Part shown: one piece after another, positions 8,848-19,390 of the stretch | How positions within the stretch are numbered: position 1 is the stretch's first letter | How the letters are laid out: each line of letters opens with the position of its first letter | From: Rhizaria sp. SCN 62-66 | Taxonomy: Eukaryota > Rhizaria, unplaced | NCBI GenBank assembly: GCA_001724265.1 | Contig: MEDY01000015.1 | Span: forward strand, 62,001-126,000 | Direction of reading: 5' to 3' | DNA length: 64,000 nucleotides | The notes under the pieces: model-generated | Database searches by the model: none | Seen by the model: only the letters and a program-made list of their open reading frames with translations | Told to the model about the DNA's origin: nothing | Made by a program: the position numbers and the translations under genes

Positions 8848-11800
8848 ATGCCTCCTATCCGCGGCATCAACGGGTGGCTCAAGAGCTGCGGCCTGCTGCA
8901 CGAGGGCTCGCTCCGTTTTTTCGGTGGCAGCACTATGGGCATCGACGCAATTCGTTTTTTCACTGCCCTGCTGCTCAAGGACCCTTGGGCCGAGGCCATT
9001 GGCCACACGGACACCGCCGCCATCTCCGTCCTCGTTGCCGAGCAGCTCTCACTCTTTGCGGACGCTGACATCACCCCCGTGTTCGTCTTCCCTGGCGTCA
9101 CCTCCCTCCCGCGCCTCGCACCCGACACCAACGCCAACGCCCACGTCTGCGCTGGCTCCAGTGGCTCCTCCGCCGCGTCCACCGCCGCCGTCGCCGCTGC
9201 CCCCGCTGTCGCCGCCGCAACGGCCGCCGTCTCGGTCGACTCCTCGCTTTCCTGGGCGCTCACGGACCCGCACGCCGCATCCCGTGACAACGGCTGGGAG
9301 AGCGTACGTGGCGACGCCCTGACCACTGCCGAGGGCTACTTCGCCGAGATCACCCCTTCCCTCTCCGCCGCGGCCCGCGCCGCGCTCTTGGCGACTCTCC
9401 GTGCGCACGGTGCGCAGGTGCTCACGGCGCCGCACCGCGTCGCGGCGCAGCTGGCGTGGTTGGACCATGAGCCGCAGAAGGCGACGCATTCCTCGTACGG
9501 GCTGCACGAGCTGCTGCTGCACCGCGTTGCGACGGTCGTCACCGCCGTCGACCTCGCTCGGGGCACCGCGACGTGGGTCTCGCTCTCGCAACTGCTCGCG
9601 CACACCAAGCTCACTCACACGCAGTTCGTCCACGCGTGCTTGCTCGCCGGCCACGGTCCGTGCCGCACATTCCCCGCCGTGTATGACGAGCGCGGCCGGT
9701 TTAACTTTGCGCGTGCCATTACGCTCGTGCGCGCCGCGAAGGGCTCGCTCACTCAGGTATGTCTCAGGCCACAATAGGCCACGATATTGGTTGATTTTAC
9801 AATGGCAGTGATTTTTTTTAGTTGTATATCTACATGATTTATGTTATTCTGCATTCTTAGACTTATTTCTCCCTTTATCAACTCCTGACATACTCTGTTT
9901 TTCTGAAATTCTTCTTATATTAACCCACAGGTGTTCATCAACACTGCGCCCAAGCCCTCCGAGCACAACGCTCTGGCAGCGACCGTGAACGCGATGCTCG
10001 ACCGCATTGAGGGCGCGCGCGCCGCCGCCCCCGGCCAGACGATCGTCACTCTCCGCAAGCTCTGCACGGAGCGCGTGCCTCTGGTCGGCACTGGCAACGC
10101 CGCCACCAACGCCACCCTGCTCAAGGCCGCCGCCGCCGCCGCCGTGGCCGTGCACGCCGCCGGCGCCTCCGGCGCGCCCGTGGCGCCGGCCCCGCAGCCG
10201 CTGGGGACGCTGCCGCGGCCACTGCTTTCGCTGCTGCTCGCGGGCGCCGTCGCCCCCGCGACCGTGGCGGCTTGGGCGGGCGGTGCCGTGTGCGACGCGC
10301 CGCCCGCCGTGCCCTCGCGCACCTTGCCGTCGCTGCTGGACGATCTGGCCCCTCTGCGCGCGCAGGCCGTCGCGCTACTCTCGCTCGCCACCGCCGGCGC
10401 CGCCGCCACCACCAGCGCTGCCGCTGCTGCCTCCGCTAGTTCTTCCGAGTCCAGTGCTCCCGCGCTTGCGGCCGCGCTGGCTGCGAGCGTGATCATCGGC
10501 GACGCCGGCGACGACCACGCCGCTCTCGCCGCGGCTGCGCATGCCGCCAGCAAGTCCGTGCCCGGCTTCGCCACAGCGGCCGCCGTGCCGACGAACAGCC
10601 GCTGGTACGACGAGGCCGAGGGCCAGTGGCCACGGCCGCTCGCCGTGTCCAAGTACTCCCCTCTGGGCGCGCACCTCGCTCCGTCTGCGACGAACGCGGT
10701 GGCGGCCGAGTTTACCTCCGTCACGGCCGACAAGGCCGCTGAGACCGTGGCCGCCGCGGCTGCCCCCTTGCGCGCCGCCGTCGCCGCCGCGCTGCCCGCG
10801 CTGCTCGCGGCGCGCACCGAAGCCGGCGCCACCGAGTCTGACCCCGTGTCCGCCATCCAGGTGCTGAAGGTCATTACCAGCAGCTCCGATAACAAAACTG
10901 CGAGTGAAGCGGCCGCAAGCGAGGAGATTGACGTCGCCGCCGTGTCCGCGGCCGCTCTCGTCACCGCCGTCACGCTCTGGCTCGCCGGCTTCGTCTCCGT
11001 TTCTGCGGCCACCGGCGCCGTCACCGCCAGCCCCGCGGGCGCCGCGGTGCTCTCCGCCGCCGCCGCCGCGACGTCCGTCGGGTTCACGGCCACCGACGCC
11101 GACGGACTCCTGCAGGTGTTCTACGCGCTTAAGCACTCTGCGATTGACTCGCGCCCTGTGGTCATCTGGGCGTCAGAGCACAAGACCGACGAGTGGAACA
11201 CCATCACGGCCGACGCCGCTGAGCCCCGGTCGCATCGTGCACTGCTCCGCGCGCTTGCCGCGCTGCCCGCCGCGCCCGTGCTCGCGCGCGCCTCGGCCGC
11301 GTCGGTCTCCGCCTCCCCCGTCTCCCCCACCGCCGCTGCGGGCGGCGACGACGGCAACGGCGCTGCCGCCGCCGCCGCGGTGGCCACTTCCCCGCGTGCG
11401 CTGCCGGCCGCGGTCTCGGACTGCACGCTCGCTGCCACCGGCTGCGCCGCCAACGTCGCCGTCGCCGCTCTGCGCCAGGCGACCGAGCTCGTCACTGCCG
11501 CGCTCGCGGTTGCAGGCATTGTGACCCTCGCGCCCATTAGCAATAGCGCCGCCGCTGCGACCAGTGTGGCGGACCCCGTGTCGCTGGCACAGCTGCTGCC
11601 GTTCCGTCTTGACCTCCTCGCGCCTTCCTCCGCGTTCGCCGCCGCCCTCGCCGCCGCCGCTGCCGCTGGCTCCTCCACTCAGTCCAAGTCCAAGGGCTCT
11701 GTCGGCCTCGGCGGCGTCGCGCAGATCGAGCCCGTCGGCGCCGTCGTGCGCGCGCGCAGCGCTTGGGCTGGCGTGCTGGTCATGTCCGCCGCCATGCGCG

Positions 11801-11913
11801 CGGCCTGCATCGACTGCGGTCTCGGCGTCGAGGACGAGGTGACGGCTGATGTGGAGCCGCTGTTCGCCGCGGCCGAGAAGGCCGAGGCTGCTGCGGAGCA
11901 GAACGAGGACTGA
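8848..11913 (+). CDS. Mkt1-like XPG-fold post-transcriptional regulator (pseudonuclease)
   Basis: Exons 8848-9756 and 9931-11913 (donor GTATGT, acceptor CCCACAG) encode 963 residues. The N-terminal 100 residues match the XPG-N fold as seen in Mkt1: INGWLKSCGL, then MGIDAIRFF, then DITPVFVFPGV. The XPG-I-like part near residues 190-240 reads VLTAPHRVAAQLAWL and SSYGLHELLLH. The acidic residues that chelate metal in FEN1/XPG (EAE, DxD) are replaced, as in yeast Mkt1. Mkt1 acts with Pbp1 on mRNA fate and P-body or stress-granule biology, and is not a nuclease. The C-terminal half is Ala-rich and diverged, with a probable Mkt1 C-terminal domain. It lies head-to-head with the SOD-like gene. Family call is good; cellular role is inferred. 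Confidence 0.8.
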
Positions 11914-12710
11914 GCATGAAAGATCATGATCTAAACGGTATATTCATGTTCAGAACTGGCCTGATGCTGCACTGTATTGCTTCATGCGTGCCTTGGCGGG
12001 GCCTGGTGTTAATATTAGTCATGTTTGCTACATATTCATTTGACATCGTTGATATAGCGGAGTTAATATTAGTATTTTTCTTATCTTCCCAACAATAAAA
12101 CAAACAATATTATACGTGTCGCCTTTTTGTAGCTCGTCAGTGACCTTGTTTGTAGATGTAGAATCAAGTTGAGGTACTGTGTATTCTTGTTGTTGCTCTT
12201 TGGAAACGTGTAGCGGGCTAATAGATATGTTGTCAAAATCAATCAAATGTTGCATGAAGAATAAGATTGTTGTTACGTTACTGAAAATAGGTATTCAGAG
12301 CGGCCTTGTGCGAAAGCATTGCGTACACAAGTCTCAGAGGTGGGAAAGTTCTTCAGTTCACTGAAAGCACATGTTGAGGATGAAAGTCGCTTTGAGTTTG
12401 GCGGGATACTATGAAATAAATTGGATCACGGAGTGTCACAATAAAAAAAAAAGAGCATGTCAACAGTAAAGTTACACGCATGTGTCAGCACAAATGCGTT
12501 GATGGAAACTCAACATTTTGTTTAAGGTATGCACTGATAGAAAACGGAAAAACAAAACAAAAAGAAAACGACATACAAAAACACTAGAACGATACGATGA
12601 ACGTTCTCATTCTAAAAAAAGTTTTGCACGCATACACAGCTGTACTTGCACAAAACATGAACTAAATAAACAAATGTTAAGATGCAACTCAGTGAAGCAC
12701 AGATATGACT
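11914..12710. other. Convergent spacer (Mkt1-like 3' end / bHLH gene 3' end)
   Basis: About 800 bases of AT-rich sequence between converging genes. It has AATAAA-type signals near 12094 and 12415 and A-rich tracts. No coding or RNA feature was recognised. Confidence 0.6.
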
Positions 12711-13466
12711 TTACATCCCACTGTCATCGTCTCTATCCTCACACGCGCTGAGTGTGTCGCCCAGCCCTCCCCCTGCGGCCACCGCGGCCACCGCCGCCGC
12801 CACCGCTGCGGCTGACAGCGGCGCCGCACCGTCGCAAACGACCACAGCGCCCCCGGCGGCGCACGCGGCGGCGGCGGCGTTGACTGCGGCGGCGGACGCG
12901 GTGATCGATGGCCGCCCCCACTGCGACATCGGCGTCACGCGCGCAAGCGGGGTGAAGCCCTCGGAGACGGCCCCATTTGCGGAGATATCAAGCCCGCCAA
13001 GAGTGAGGCTGAGGCCAGCGCCCTCGAAGAAGGAGTCGTCACCTCCATCATCGTCGTCGTTGCCCAAGCAGTGGCCAGAGCCCCTTTGCCCACGGCCGTG
13101 GGTGTCATAATCGCCACCCACAGTTACGGTGGCAGCGCCGCGGACGACGGCGCCGTTGAACGACGTCGTTGACTCTGATTTTACACTGGCGTCGCAAGCG
13201 TCCGTCGCGACAGCAGCAGTGACAGTGCCATTGTCGTTGTTGTTGTTGCTGTTATTCAGAGCAGCTCTCGGCATAGCACTGGAGATGTGGGCAAGCGACG
13301 TGTGATCGTGCGCGTTCGCTGCCGCAGCTGCAGCCATAAAGGCTGAGCTAGAACTTGTGTTAAGAGGATTGAAGACATCACCACCGTCGTTGTTGTCGGC
13401 ATCGTCAGCGTCAGCAAGAGCGCCAGTGGGAGGAGCCTGACTCTGCGACAACGGTTGCGACTGTGC
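12711..13466 (-). other. Open in-frame extension after the bHLH TAG codon
   Basis: Directly after the TAG at 13469-13467 the same frame stays open for 251 codons to TAA at 12711. The residues continue the same style: a Ser/Gln-rich start, Asn runs, Ala runs and an acidic DDDDGGDD stretch followed by SFFEGAGLSLTLGGLDI. GC-rich codon use matches the upstream gene and contrasts with the AT-rich spacer that follows. It reads as genuine protein-coding sequence, reached either by readthrough, by decoding of TAG as Gln, or after correction of a single-base change. No intron that removes the TAG and keeps frame was found. Confidence 0.65.
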
Positions 13467-16400
13467 CTATGACTGTGAGAGCGACTGGGAGAGCGACTGG
13501 GACTGAGTTGGAGACCCAAACTGGGATGGAAGCTGCTGCGACAGATTCTGTGACGGATATGAGACAGACAACTGCTGCTGGTGCTGGTGCTGCTGTTGCA
13601 TTTGTTGCTGCATGTGTTGCTGCTGCTGTTGCTGTTGCACCGCAAGCTGTTGCTGTTGCTGGTGAAGCTGATACTGCAGTTGCTGCTGATGCTGCTGCAT
13701 CTGCTGCGCTTGCGCCTGCGCCTGCGCTTGCGCCTGCGCTTGCGCCATCGCATGCATCTGTGCGCTCGTGTAGTATTGCTGTCCGTTCACAGACGACGTC
13801 GCCGCCGCAGCGGGCGCGGCGGCGACGGTCCTGCTGCCGCCGCCGGAGAGACGCTCCTGCGTCTGCGCCTGCCATAGCTGCAGCTCAGCGCGCTGCTGCG
13901 CCGCCATGCGTTGCATCGCGGCCGTCGCGGCGACTGTGGGCATCGATGCGGTGACCGCGGCCTGTGTCATCCCGGCGATGATCACACCGCTGCCGTTGCC
14001 GCTGCCGTTGCCGCTGCCGTTGCCGCTGCCGTTGCCGTTCATTCCGGCATTGGTGGCGTTGGCCCGCGAGAGCTCGACGTCCGCGTTCATCGCATGCGCG
14101 CCGTTAGACGCGTTCATCCCGAGAGATGACGAGTTGGCAGCATTCGCGCTGGCATAGGCAGCAGCATTCGCCGCAGCCGCCATGTCGCCCGGCAGCATGT
14201 GGTTGTGCGGGCCGCCAGCGGTGATCGACTGTGGCGGCTGCAAGCCGTGCTGCAGCAGCAAGTTGCGCGCGACCTGCGCCTCATTCTCCAGTGTGTTGAC
14301 ACGGGAACGCAGACGCTGGTTCAGTGCGTAGAACTGAGTGATGACTGAGATGGCGTTTTGCAGTACCATGACCTGCGTGCGCTGCGGCGGCAGAGGCACG
14401 TTCGCATTGCCCAGCGCTTCCGCAAGCGACTCGAAGAGCTGGTTGTTGTAGTCACGGCGTTCCTTTTCGCGCTGGTTACGCTTGCGGCGCATGGCGTCCT
14501 CGAGATCAGCGCTGCGAATGCTCGGCGGGAGGTGTCCCATCGCGTTCAAACCGACGCCGTTACCGTTGATGCCGTTGTGGCCCGACATGTTGGGCGTGCC
14601 CGGCGACGCGGCCATGTGCGGCGAGTACCCGGGAGACGACGCACCGGCTGACAGCACCAAGGTGCCTGGCCGCTTGCCCGCGACCGGCAGTGGCGGGATG
14701 CCCGGGGACCGGTGCGCAGTGGCCGTGGAGTTATACATACCGGGTGGCACCATGACAGGCTTGCCGTAGAGCGGCGCGGGGACGGGGGCCCAGCCACCCG
14801 CGCCGGTGCTGGGAAGCCCGGCCGCGGCGGGGTACGCACCCGCGTGGTGCTGCTGTGCGGCGTTGTGCGCAGGAGCCATGCGGAAAGAAGACGCGAGCTC
14901 GGGGCGGCGGAACATGTTGTCCTGGCTGCCTAAGGGGGTACGGTCGACTAAGTACCCGCCGGGGCCCGCGATCACAGTCGCGTCGTTGCTGTTGCCGTTG
15001 ACATTGTTACCATTGCTGTTGTTGTTGATGCCTCTGTTCGCTGCGTTGACGTTGGCCCCGTTGCTGTTGACCGTGGTCGCAGGGGACTGGGCCGCAGTCG
15101 TGGGCACTGAGCCGCTCGGGGTCGCGGGCACTGCGCCAGAACCAGCGGCAGCGCGGGCAGCGGCGGCAGCGGTGGGTGACTCCGCACCAGTAAACTCACC
15201 AGGCTCAGCGCCGTTGATATTAAGCATGTTCAACTTACCGTTTCCGTTGCCATTTGAGTGCGACGATAAGCCCATGGATGATGACGTAGCTGCGTTCGGC
15301 GATGGCTGGCCATCGTTCATGCCGATGACGCCGCCATTGCCACTACTCTGCTGCTGGAGCTGCTGCTGCTGCAACTGTTGCTGCTGCTGCTCCTGCGGAG
15401 AGTTAGAGGCAGGTGCTTGCGTAACGAGTAGGTGCATAGGCACGTAAAACACACGGCCGTCGGCCGCAGTCATCTGGACCAGACCACCGCTACCATTGCC
15501 ATTCACATCGCCGTTGTTGCTGTTATGGGTGTTGTTCTCCCCGAGCGCCATAGCAGGGACACTGCCGGGGCCGGAGCCCGCGCCCGCGGCTGGCGACGGG
15601 GCGACCGATGAGCTCATTATGACACCGGCACTGGCGGATTGTGACTGCGGAATCGGCGCCGGCCAGACGAACACGTTGCTGTTAGTACTGTTGTTGCCGT
15701 TGCTTGTGTCGGCTCTGGGCACGGTAGACAGCTGTGCGCCGCTGTTCACACTGGCACTGGCGCTCACTTGTGCGTGCGTGTGACTGAGAGCGGCCGTCGG
15801 GCTCGTCCCCTGCGACGCCGTGTTCCCGGGTCCGTTGTTCCCAGTGCCGTTCACAGTTGTGGTGTAGTGGAAGCCGTGCAAGTTGGGCGTGGCAGAACCC
15901 GACTGGTACTGCATCTGCATCTGTACCTGCTGCTGTTGCTGGCGCACCTGCTGCTGCTGCTGCTGGTACTGATGCTGCTGCGTTGTGTACTGCAGCGTGT
16001 AACCGCCGTACGAGGGCCCGCCGGTGTGGTGCGCAGAAGCAGGCCTGCGGGGGACGGTCGACACACCGTGCACGTGCTCGTAGTAACCGTTGCTCCCGCC
16101 GGCGGCGGCAGCGGCAGCAGCGGCGGCGGCGGCGGCGGCAGCGGTTTCAGCGTCCGGGTAGTAGCCACCGGTCTGCTGATACACCTGATAATGCTGCTGC
16201 TGTTGTTGCTGATGCTGATGTGGTTGCGCGTGTTGCTGGTGCTGCAGCTGCTGCGACGGCGATTTTGAGTAGGCCGAGTTGTTGTTATACTGCGGCGGAT
16301 TTAGCTGATGCAGCGGGTCCTGCTGCTGCTCAATTTGCGCCATCAACCGCTGGTGGTACAGCTGCTGCTGCTGCGATGGACCCATGCCCGCCCCACTGCC

Positions 16401-18392
16401 GCCTGCGGCAGCGTTCGGGTTCAGTCCAGGCGTGCTGCCGCCGCCGCCGCCTGCGCCATCGCCGGTCACCGCGGTGCCGGCCATGACGGCGCCGCCCCAC
16501 ACGCCGGAGCCCGTGGCGCCGGACGCCGCGGAGGCCGGGCGCGAGTCAATACTCATCGTGCGGCGGCGCTTTTCCGCGCCGTTGGCGCTCATGCCATCAT
16601 TGCCGTCAGCCGCGGCCGCGACGACGCCGGGGTCGACGCCCGAGGCCGTGAAGGACTGCGAGAGCGTTTGCGAGTCGTGGAACGAGCCACCGGACGCGCC
16701 GTAGGGCATAGAGGTACTGGCGGTGTGAGGACCGTGGCCGTGGCCGAGGGGTTGAGGGAGGGCACGTGTGAACACAGGCTGCGCGTAGCCCTGACTTGGG
16801 CTCGGGTAACTTGTGTTGCTCACAGTCGCCGCGCCCTGAGGATACGCATACCCGCCCTGCTGCTGTTGCTGCTGTTGCTGTTGTTGCATGTAACTGTGGG
16901 TCGAAGGCGGCGTGGGCGTCACTGAGGAGGCGCGGTAGCCTGTCGTGGCGGAGTGGGGCAATGGCATAGTTGCCATCTGTTGCTGCTGTTGCTGTTGATA
17001 CTGATAACTTTGTTGTTGCTGCAGCTGCTCTGCTGTGAAAGCTGCATTTGCGGGCTGTGGTGCAGCATACGAAGCATACGGTGAAGCATCGCCCATATTA
17101 TGGCTATTCCCGGGAGCATATGAATGTTGCTGCTGCTGTTGTTGCTGCTGCTGCGGCTGCGGGTGTACCGCACTGCCGTAGTGGCCGTTCGAGGCTCCAG
17201 AAGCGACGGACGTGCTTGACTGAGCCCGCGCCATCAGCAGCTGACCCACAGGCACCGCAGAGGACGGGGCCGGCGCCAGAGTGCTGCCGTGAGCGAGTAC
17301 ACCGTTAGCGACTGCGCCACCGTTTGCAGGCTGCGGGTACGCGTGTGACGACGCGGCCAAGTCGATATCAGACAAAGCGGGGTACATATACGTCCCGTTA
17401 GCGAGGTTTGATCCCGCTACTGCAGCTCCATTCGCGTTTATGTGAGAGCTCGAGCTGGAGCTGGAGCTCGTGTACGAGTGTAGAGCCGTCAGCACTGACG
17501 CGGCGCCGGCAGCAAGTGGAGCACCCGCCGCCGCCGCGGCCGTCGCCATGCCGCTGCTGCTATACGCAAGCGCGGTCCCTGGCGCGGGGACTGAGGCCGA
17601 GGCGGTGGGCGCGGCTGCTATGTGCATTGACACACCGACAGTGTAGCTGACGTCCACTGCTCCATTGGCGGGAACGACGCCGCTGTTGCTGTTGCTGGTG
17701 GCGGGCAGCTGCAGCGCAAGCAGGTCGCCCGGCGCGTAGCCGCGCTGCATGGCCGAGCCGGAGCGTTTGCGGTGCGACAGCGCCGGCGTGTCGGGCGCGG
17801 AGGGCGTGTGTAACCGCGAGCCGGCGAAGGGGGACGCGGCCGACGGGGACGGGAGCAGAGAGGACTGAGTCATGGCGCCGTTCAGAGGCTGGCCGGCGAC
17901 CGGCCCGGCAATGGCCGATGACGAGACACCGTTTGCACCTGTGATGTCACTGGCGTAGGCGGCTGAGCTAGGACCGGAGTAACTGCCAACGGCCGCGGCC
18001 GCGGCAGCAGCAGCGGAGGCGGCGGCGGTGGCAGCGGAGGCGTCAGCGCTTGTGTGAGGGTGCGTGCTCGCATTAGTGGCTGCGTACATGGTCGTATTGG
18101 CGTTCATCGAGTCAGGTGGGGTCTGCGAGAACGACATCGAGTGCGGCAGTGACAGCTGCTGCAACAGTGTCCCCTGCTGCAGCGCGGAGGCGGAGGCGAC
18201 GGGGCCAGAGACTACGGCGCCCGCAGCCGCGTTGGCTGCGGTCGGGGAGAGCACGACTGGCAACGGGTGGTCATCCGCGTCCGTGATCGCAGCCACGTGG
18301 TGTGTCGCAGAGCTAGAGCTCACAGTGACGGAGGACTGTGCGGGGCGCGAGCCGTCTTGCGAGGCGCTGCGGCGCCGCGGGACAGAGCTCAT
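13467..18392 (-). CDS. Giant Q-rich bHLH-zipper transcription factor
   Basis: Intronless frame of 1,641 residues from ATG at 18392 to TAG, or 1,893 residues if the TAG is read. Most of the protein is low complexity: poly-Gln, Asn/Ser, poly-Ala and Gly. The only folded domain lies near residues 1290-1380. Its basic region RRKRNQREKERRDYNNQ keeps the Glu and Arg-Arg positions that contact E-box DNA. It is followed by helix 1 (FESLAEAL), a short loop, helix 2 (QVMVLQNAISVITQFY) and a leucine-zipper-like run. This supports a nuclear E-box-binding dimeric factor with Gln-rich activation regions. The C-terminal part near 1430-1445 contains tandem NGSG repeats and later long Gln runs. The class is firm; no specific ortholog is claimed. 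Confidence 0.85.
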   Translation of the reverse strand: MSSVPRRRSASQDGSRPAQSSVTVSSSSATHHVAAITDADDHPLPVVLSPTAANAAAGAVVSGPVASASALQQGTLLQQLSLPHSMSFSQTPPDSMNANTTMYAATNASTHPHTSADASAATAAASAAAAAAAAVGSYSGPSSAAYASDITGANGVSSSAIAGPVAGQPLNGAMTQSSLLPSPSAASPFAGSRLHTPSAPDTPALSHRKRSGSAMQRGYAPGDLLALQLPATSNSNSGVVPANGAVDVSYTVGVSMHIAAAPTASASVPAPGTALAYSSSGMATAAAAAGAPLAAGAASVLTALHSYTSSSSSSSSHINANGAAVAGSNLANGTYMYPALSDIDLAASSHAYPQPANGGAVANGVLAHGSTLAPAPSSAVPVGQLLMARAQSSTSVASGASNGHYGSAVHPQPQQQQQQQQQHSYAPGNSHNMGDASPYASYAAPQPANAAFTAEQLQQQQSYQYQQQQQQQMATMPLPHSATTGYRASSVTPTPPSTHSYMQQQQQQQQQQGGYAYPQGAATVSNTSYPSPSQGYAQPVFTRALPQPLGHGHGPHTASTSMPYGASGGSFHDSQTLSQSFTASGVDPGVVAAAADGNDGMSANGAEKRRRTMSIDSRPASAASGATGSGVWGGAVMAGTAVTGDGAGGGGGSTPGLNPNAAAGGSGAGMGPSQQQQLYHQRLMAQIEQQQDPLHQLNPPQYNNNSAYSKSPSQQLQHQQHAQPHQHQQQQQQHYQVYQQTGGYYPDAETAAAAAAAAAAAAAAGGSNGYYEHVHGVSTVPRRPASAHHTGGPSYGGYTLQYTTQQHQYQQQQQQVRQQQQQVQMQMQYQSGSATPNLHGFHYTTTVNGTGNNGPGNTASQGTSPTAALSHTHAQVSASASVNSGAQLSTVPRADTSNGNNSTNSNVFVWPAPIPQSQSASAGVIMSSSVAPSPAAGAGSGPGSVPAMALGENNTHNSNNGDVNGNGSGGLVQMTAADGRVFYVPMHLLVTQAPASNSPQEQQQQQLQQQQLQQQSSGNGGVIGMNDGQPSPNAATSSSMGLSSHSNGNGNGKLNMLNINGAEPGEFTGAESPTAAAAARAAAGSGAVPATPSGSVPTTAAQSPATTVNSNGANVNAANRGINNNSNGNNVNGNSNDATVIAGPGGYLVDRTPLGSQDNMFRRPELASSFRMAPAHNAAQQHHAGAYPAAAGLPSTGAGGWAPVPAPLYGKPVMVPPGMYNSTATAHRSPGIPPLPVAGKRPGTLVLSAGASSPGYSPHMAASPGTPNMSGHNGINGNGVGLNAMGHLPPSIRSADLEDAMRRKRNQREKERRDYNNQLFESLAEALGNANVPLPPQRTQVMVLQNAISVITQFYALNQRLRSRVNTLENEAQVARNLLLQHGLQPPQSITAGGPHNHMLPGDMAAAANAAAYASANAANSSSLGMNASNGAHAMNADVELSRANATNAGMNGNGSGNGSGNGSGNGSGVIIAGMTQAAVTASMPTVAATAAMQRMAAQQRAELQLWQAQTQERLSGGGSRTVAAAPAAAATSSVNGQQYYTSAQMHAMAQAQAQAQAQAQAQQMQQHQQQLQYQLHQQQQQLAVQQQQQQQHMQQQMQQQHQHQQQLSVSYPSQNLSQQLPSQFGSPTQSQSLSQSLSQS
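13988..14040 (-). repeat. 12-bp coding minisatellite (NGSG repeats)
   Basis: About four tandem copies of the unit CCGCTGCCGTTG on the + strand encode repeated Asn-Gly-Ser-Gly on the minus strand inside the bHLH gene. The copies are nearly perfect, which suggests recent expansion or length polymorphism. Confidence 0.8.
16095..16142 (-). repeat. Poly-alanine tract in the bHLH gene
   Basis: GCGGCG/GCAGC triplets read on the minus strand as a long alanine run after an acidic residue pair. Mixed GCC/GCT codons suggest a tolerated protein tract rather than a purely slipping triplet. Confidence 0.7.
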
Positions 18393-19390
18393 GAGCTCTA
18401 TTCACTGCGCAAACGAAGACGCGCGCAAGTGCCTGCAGTGAGCAACTACGGAGAAGAGCCACCCAGAGCGGGGAGTGCCGGACAGAGCGCTGACGCGTTT
18501 ATAGAGAGCAAACACTGATACCGGGTCTCGCTCCCCAAACACACAGACGTGAAGGAGTGCACTGTCGGGTGTACGGGCTTAACGCAGTGCAAGACTGGTC
18601 TAAGCTGTAGAGTCCGGGTGAAAGTTAGCAGAAAGCAATGCAACGATGCCAAGGGAAGGCTCGTGCGTGCCGTCTGCTGGGGTCTGTGCAGGGGCAAGTG
18701 ATGGCGGGAGTGGGGCAAGGAGCGGATAGCGAACGCAAAAATGGTCGTTATGAAGTATAATACAGAAGCTAGTGGGTTAATAATCCGCATTGTTTGTTAG
18801 AAAACATATGATATAGCAATGAGCCGGCGCTAGCAGAGCCGTATCATGCGTTTCTTTTGAACGTGAGATCAATAAAGAAAGTGGCGGGTGCCTGCCGTTG
18901 TTGTATGTGGTCACCCGAACTGAGGCTCGTGCAGTGAGCCAGGGAAATCATATAACGCAGTTACGACAACGCAGATGTAATGCACATGTCATGGAAAACA
19001 CTAGTTAAAGTGTGTGTGCGTCTCCCACGACAAGAAGCACTCGAAGTTAGTGTCTCTAATGTCGGCCACAAACCGAATTGTGCCGACGAAGTTTTTTCGG
19101 AACCCCGGCCGGCCGGCTATTACGATGATCGTCAGCAAGCAAGTCTTTGGGGGGATCTACGTCGATGGATTTCACATTATAATCACCACAGATGAAGGTT
19201 TCGTACAATTCACCGACGGTCGTTGTATGTTAATATGTATATCCGTTGGTGTTTGCTCTATAAGTTCCTTTTATTCTCATCTTATCGTTCACTTTGATAT
19301 CTCCGCAGCCCCAGCTTTACAAGCGCGCCCTTCGTTGACCCAGCTCGGCTTAACCACTTCAGCAAAGCATATTTTTTGCCAGTACGTGTC
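18393..19390. other. Divergent promoter spacer (bHLH gene / large membrane protein)
   Basis: About 1 kb between head-to-head genes. The bHLH side is GC-balanced. The other side has CGACGA at 19084-19089 next to a T-run and a GGCCGGCCGG palindrome near 19109. A pyrimidine-rich acceptor-like TTTTTTGCCAG ends 10 bases before the next ATG. A 126-codon open stretch at 19014-19394 has no coding character and is not called. Confidence 0.5.

Noticed and set aside
13440-13560. Intron that would splice out the bHLH TAG
   Set aside because: Using CATAG as acceptor with nearby GT donors (for example GTTTGG) puts the downstream 250 codons out of frame; no GTAC donor is close.
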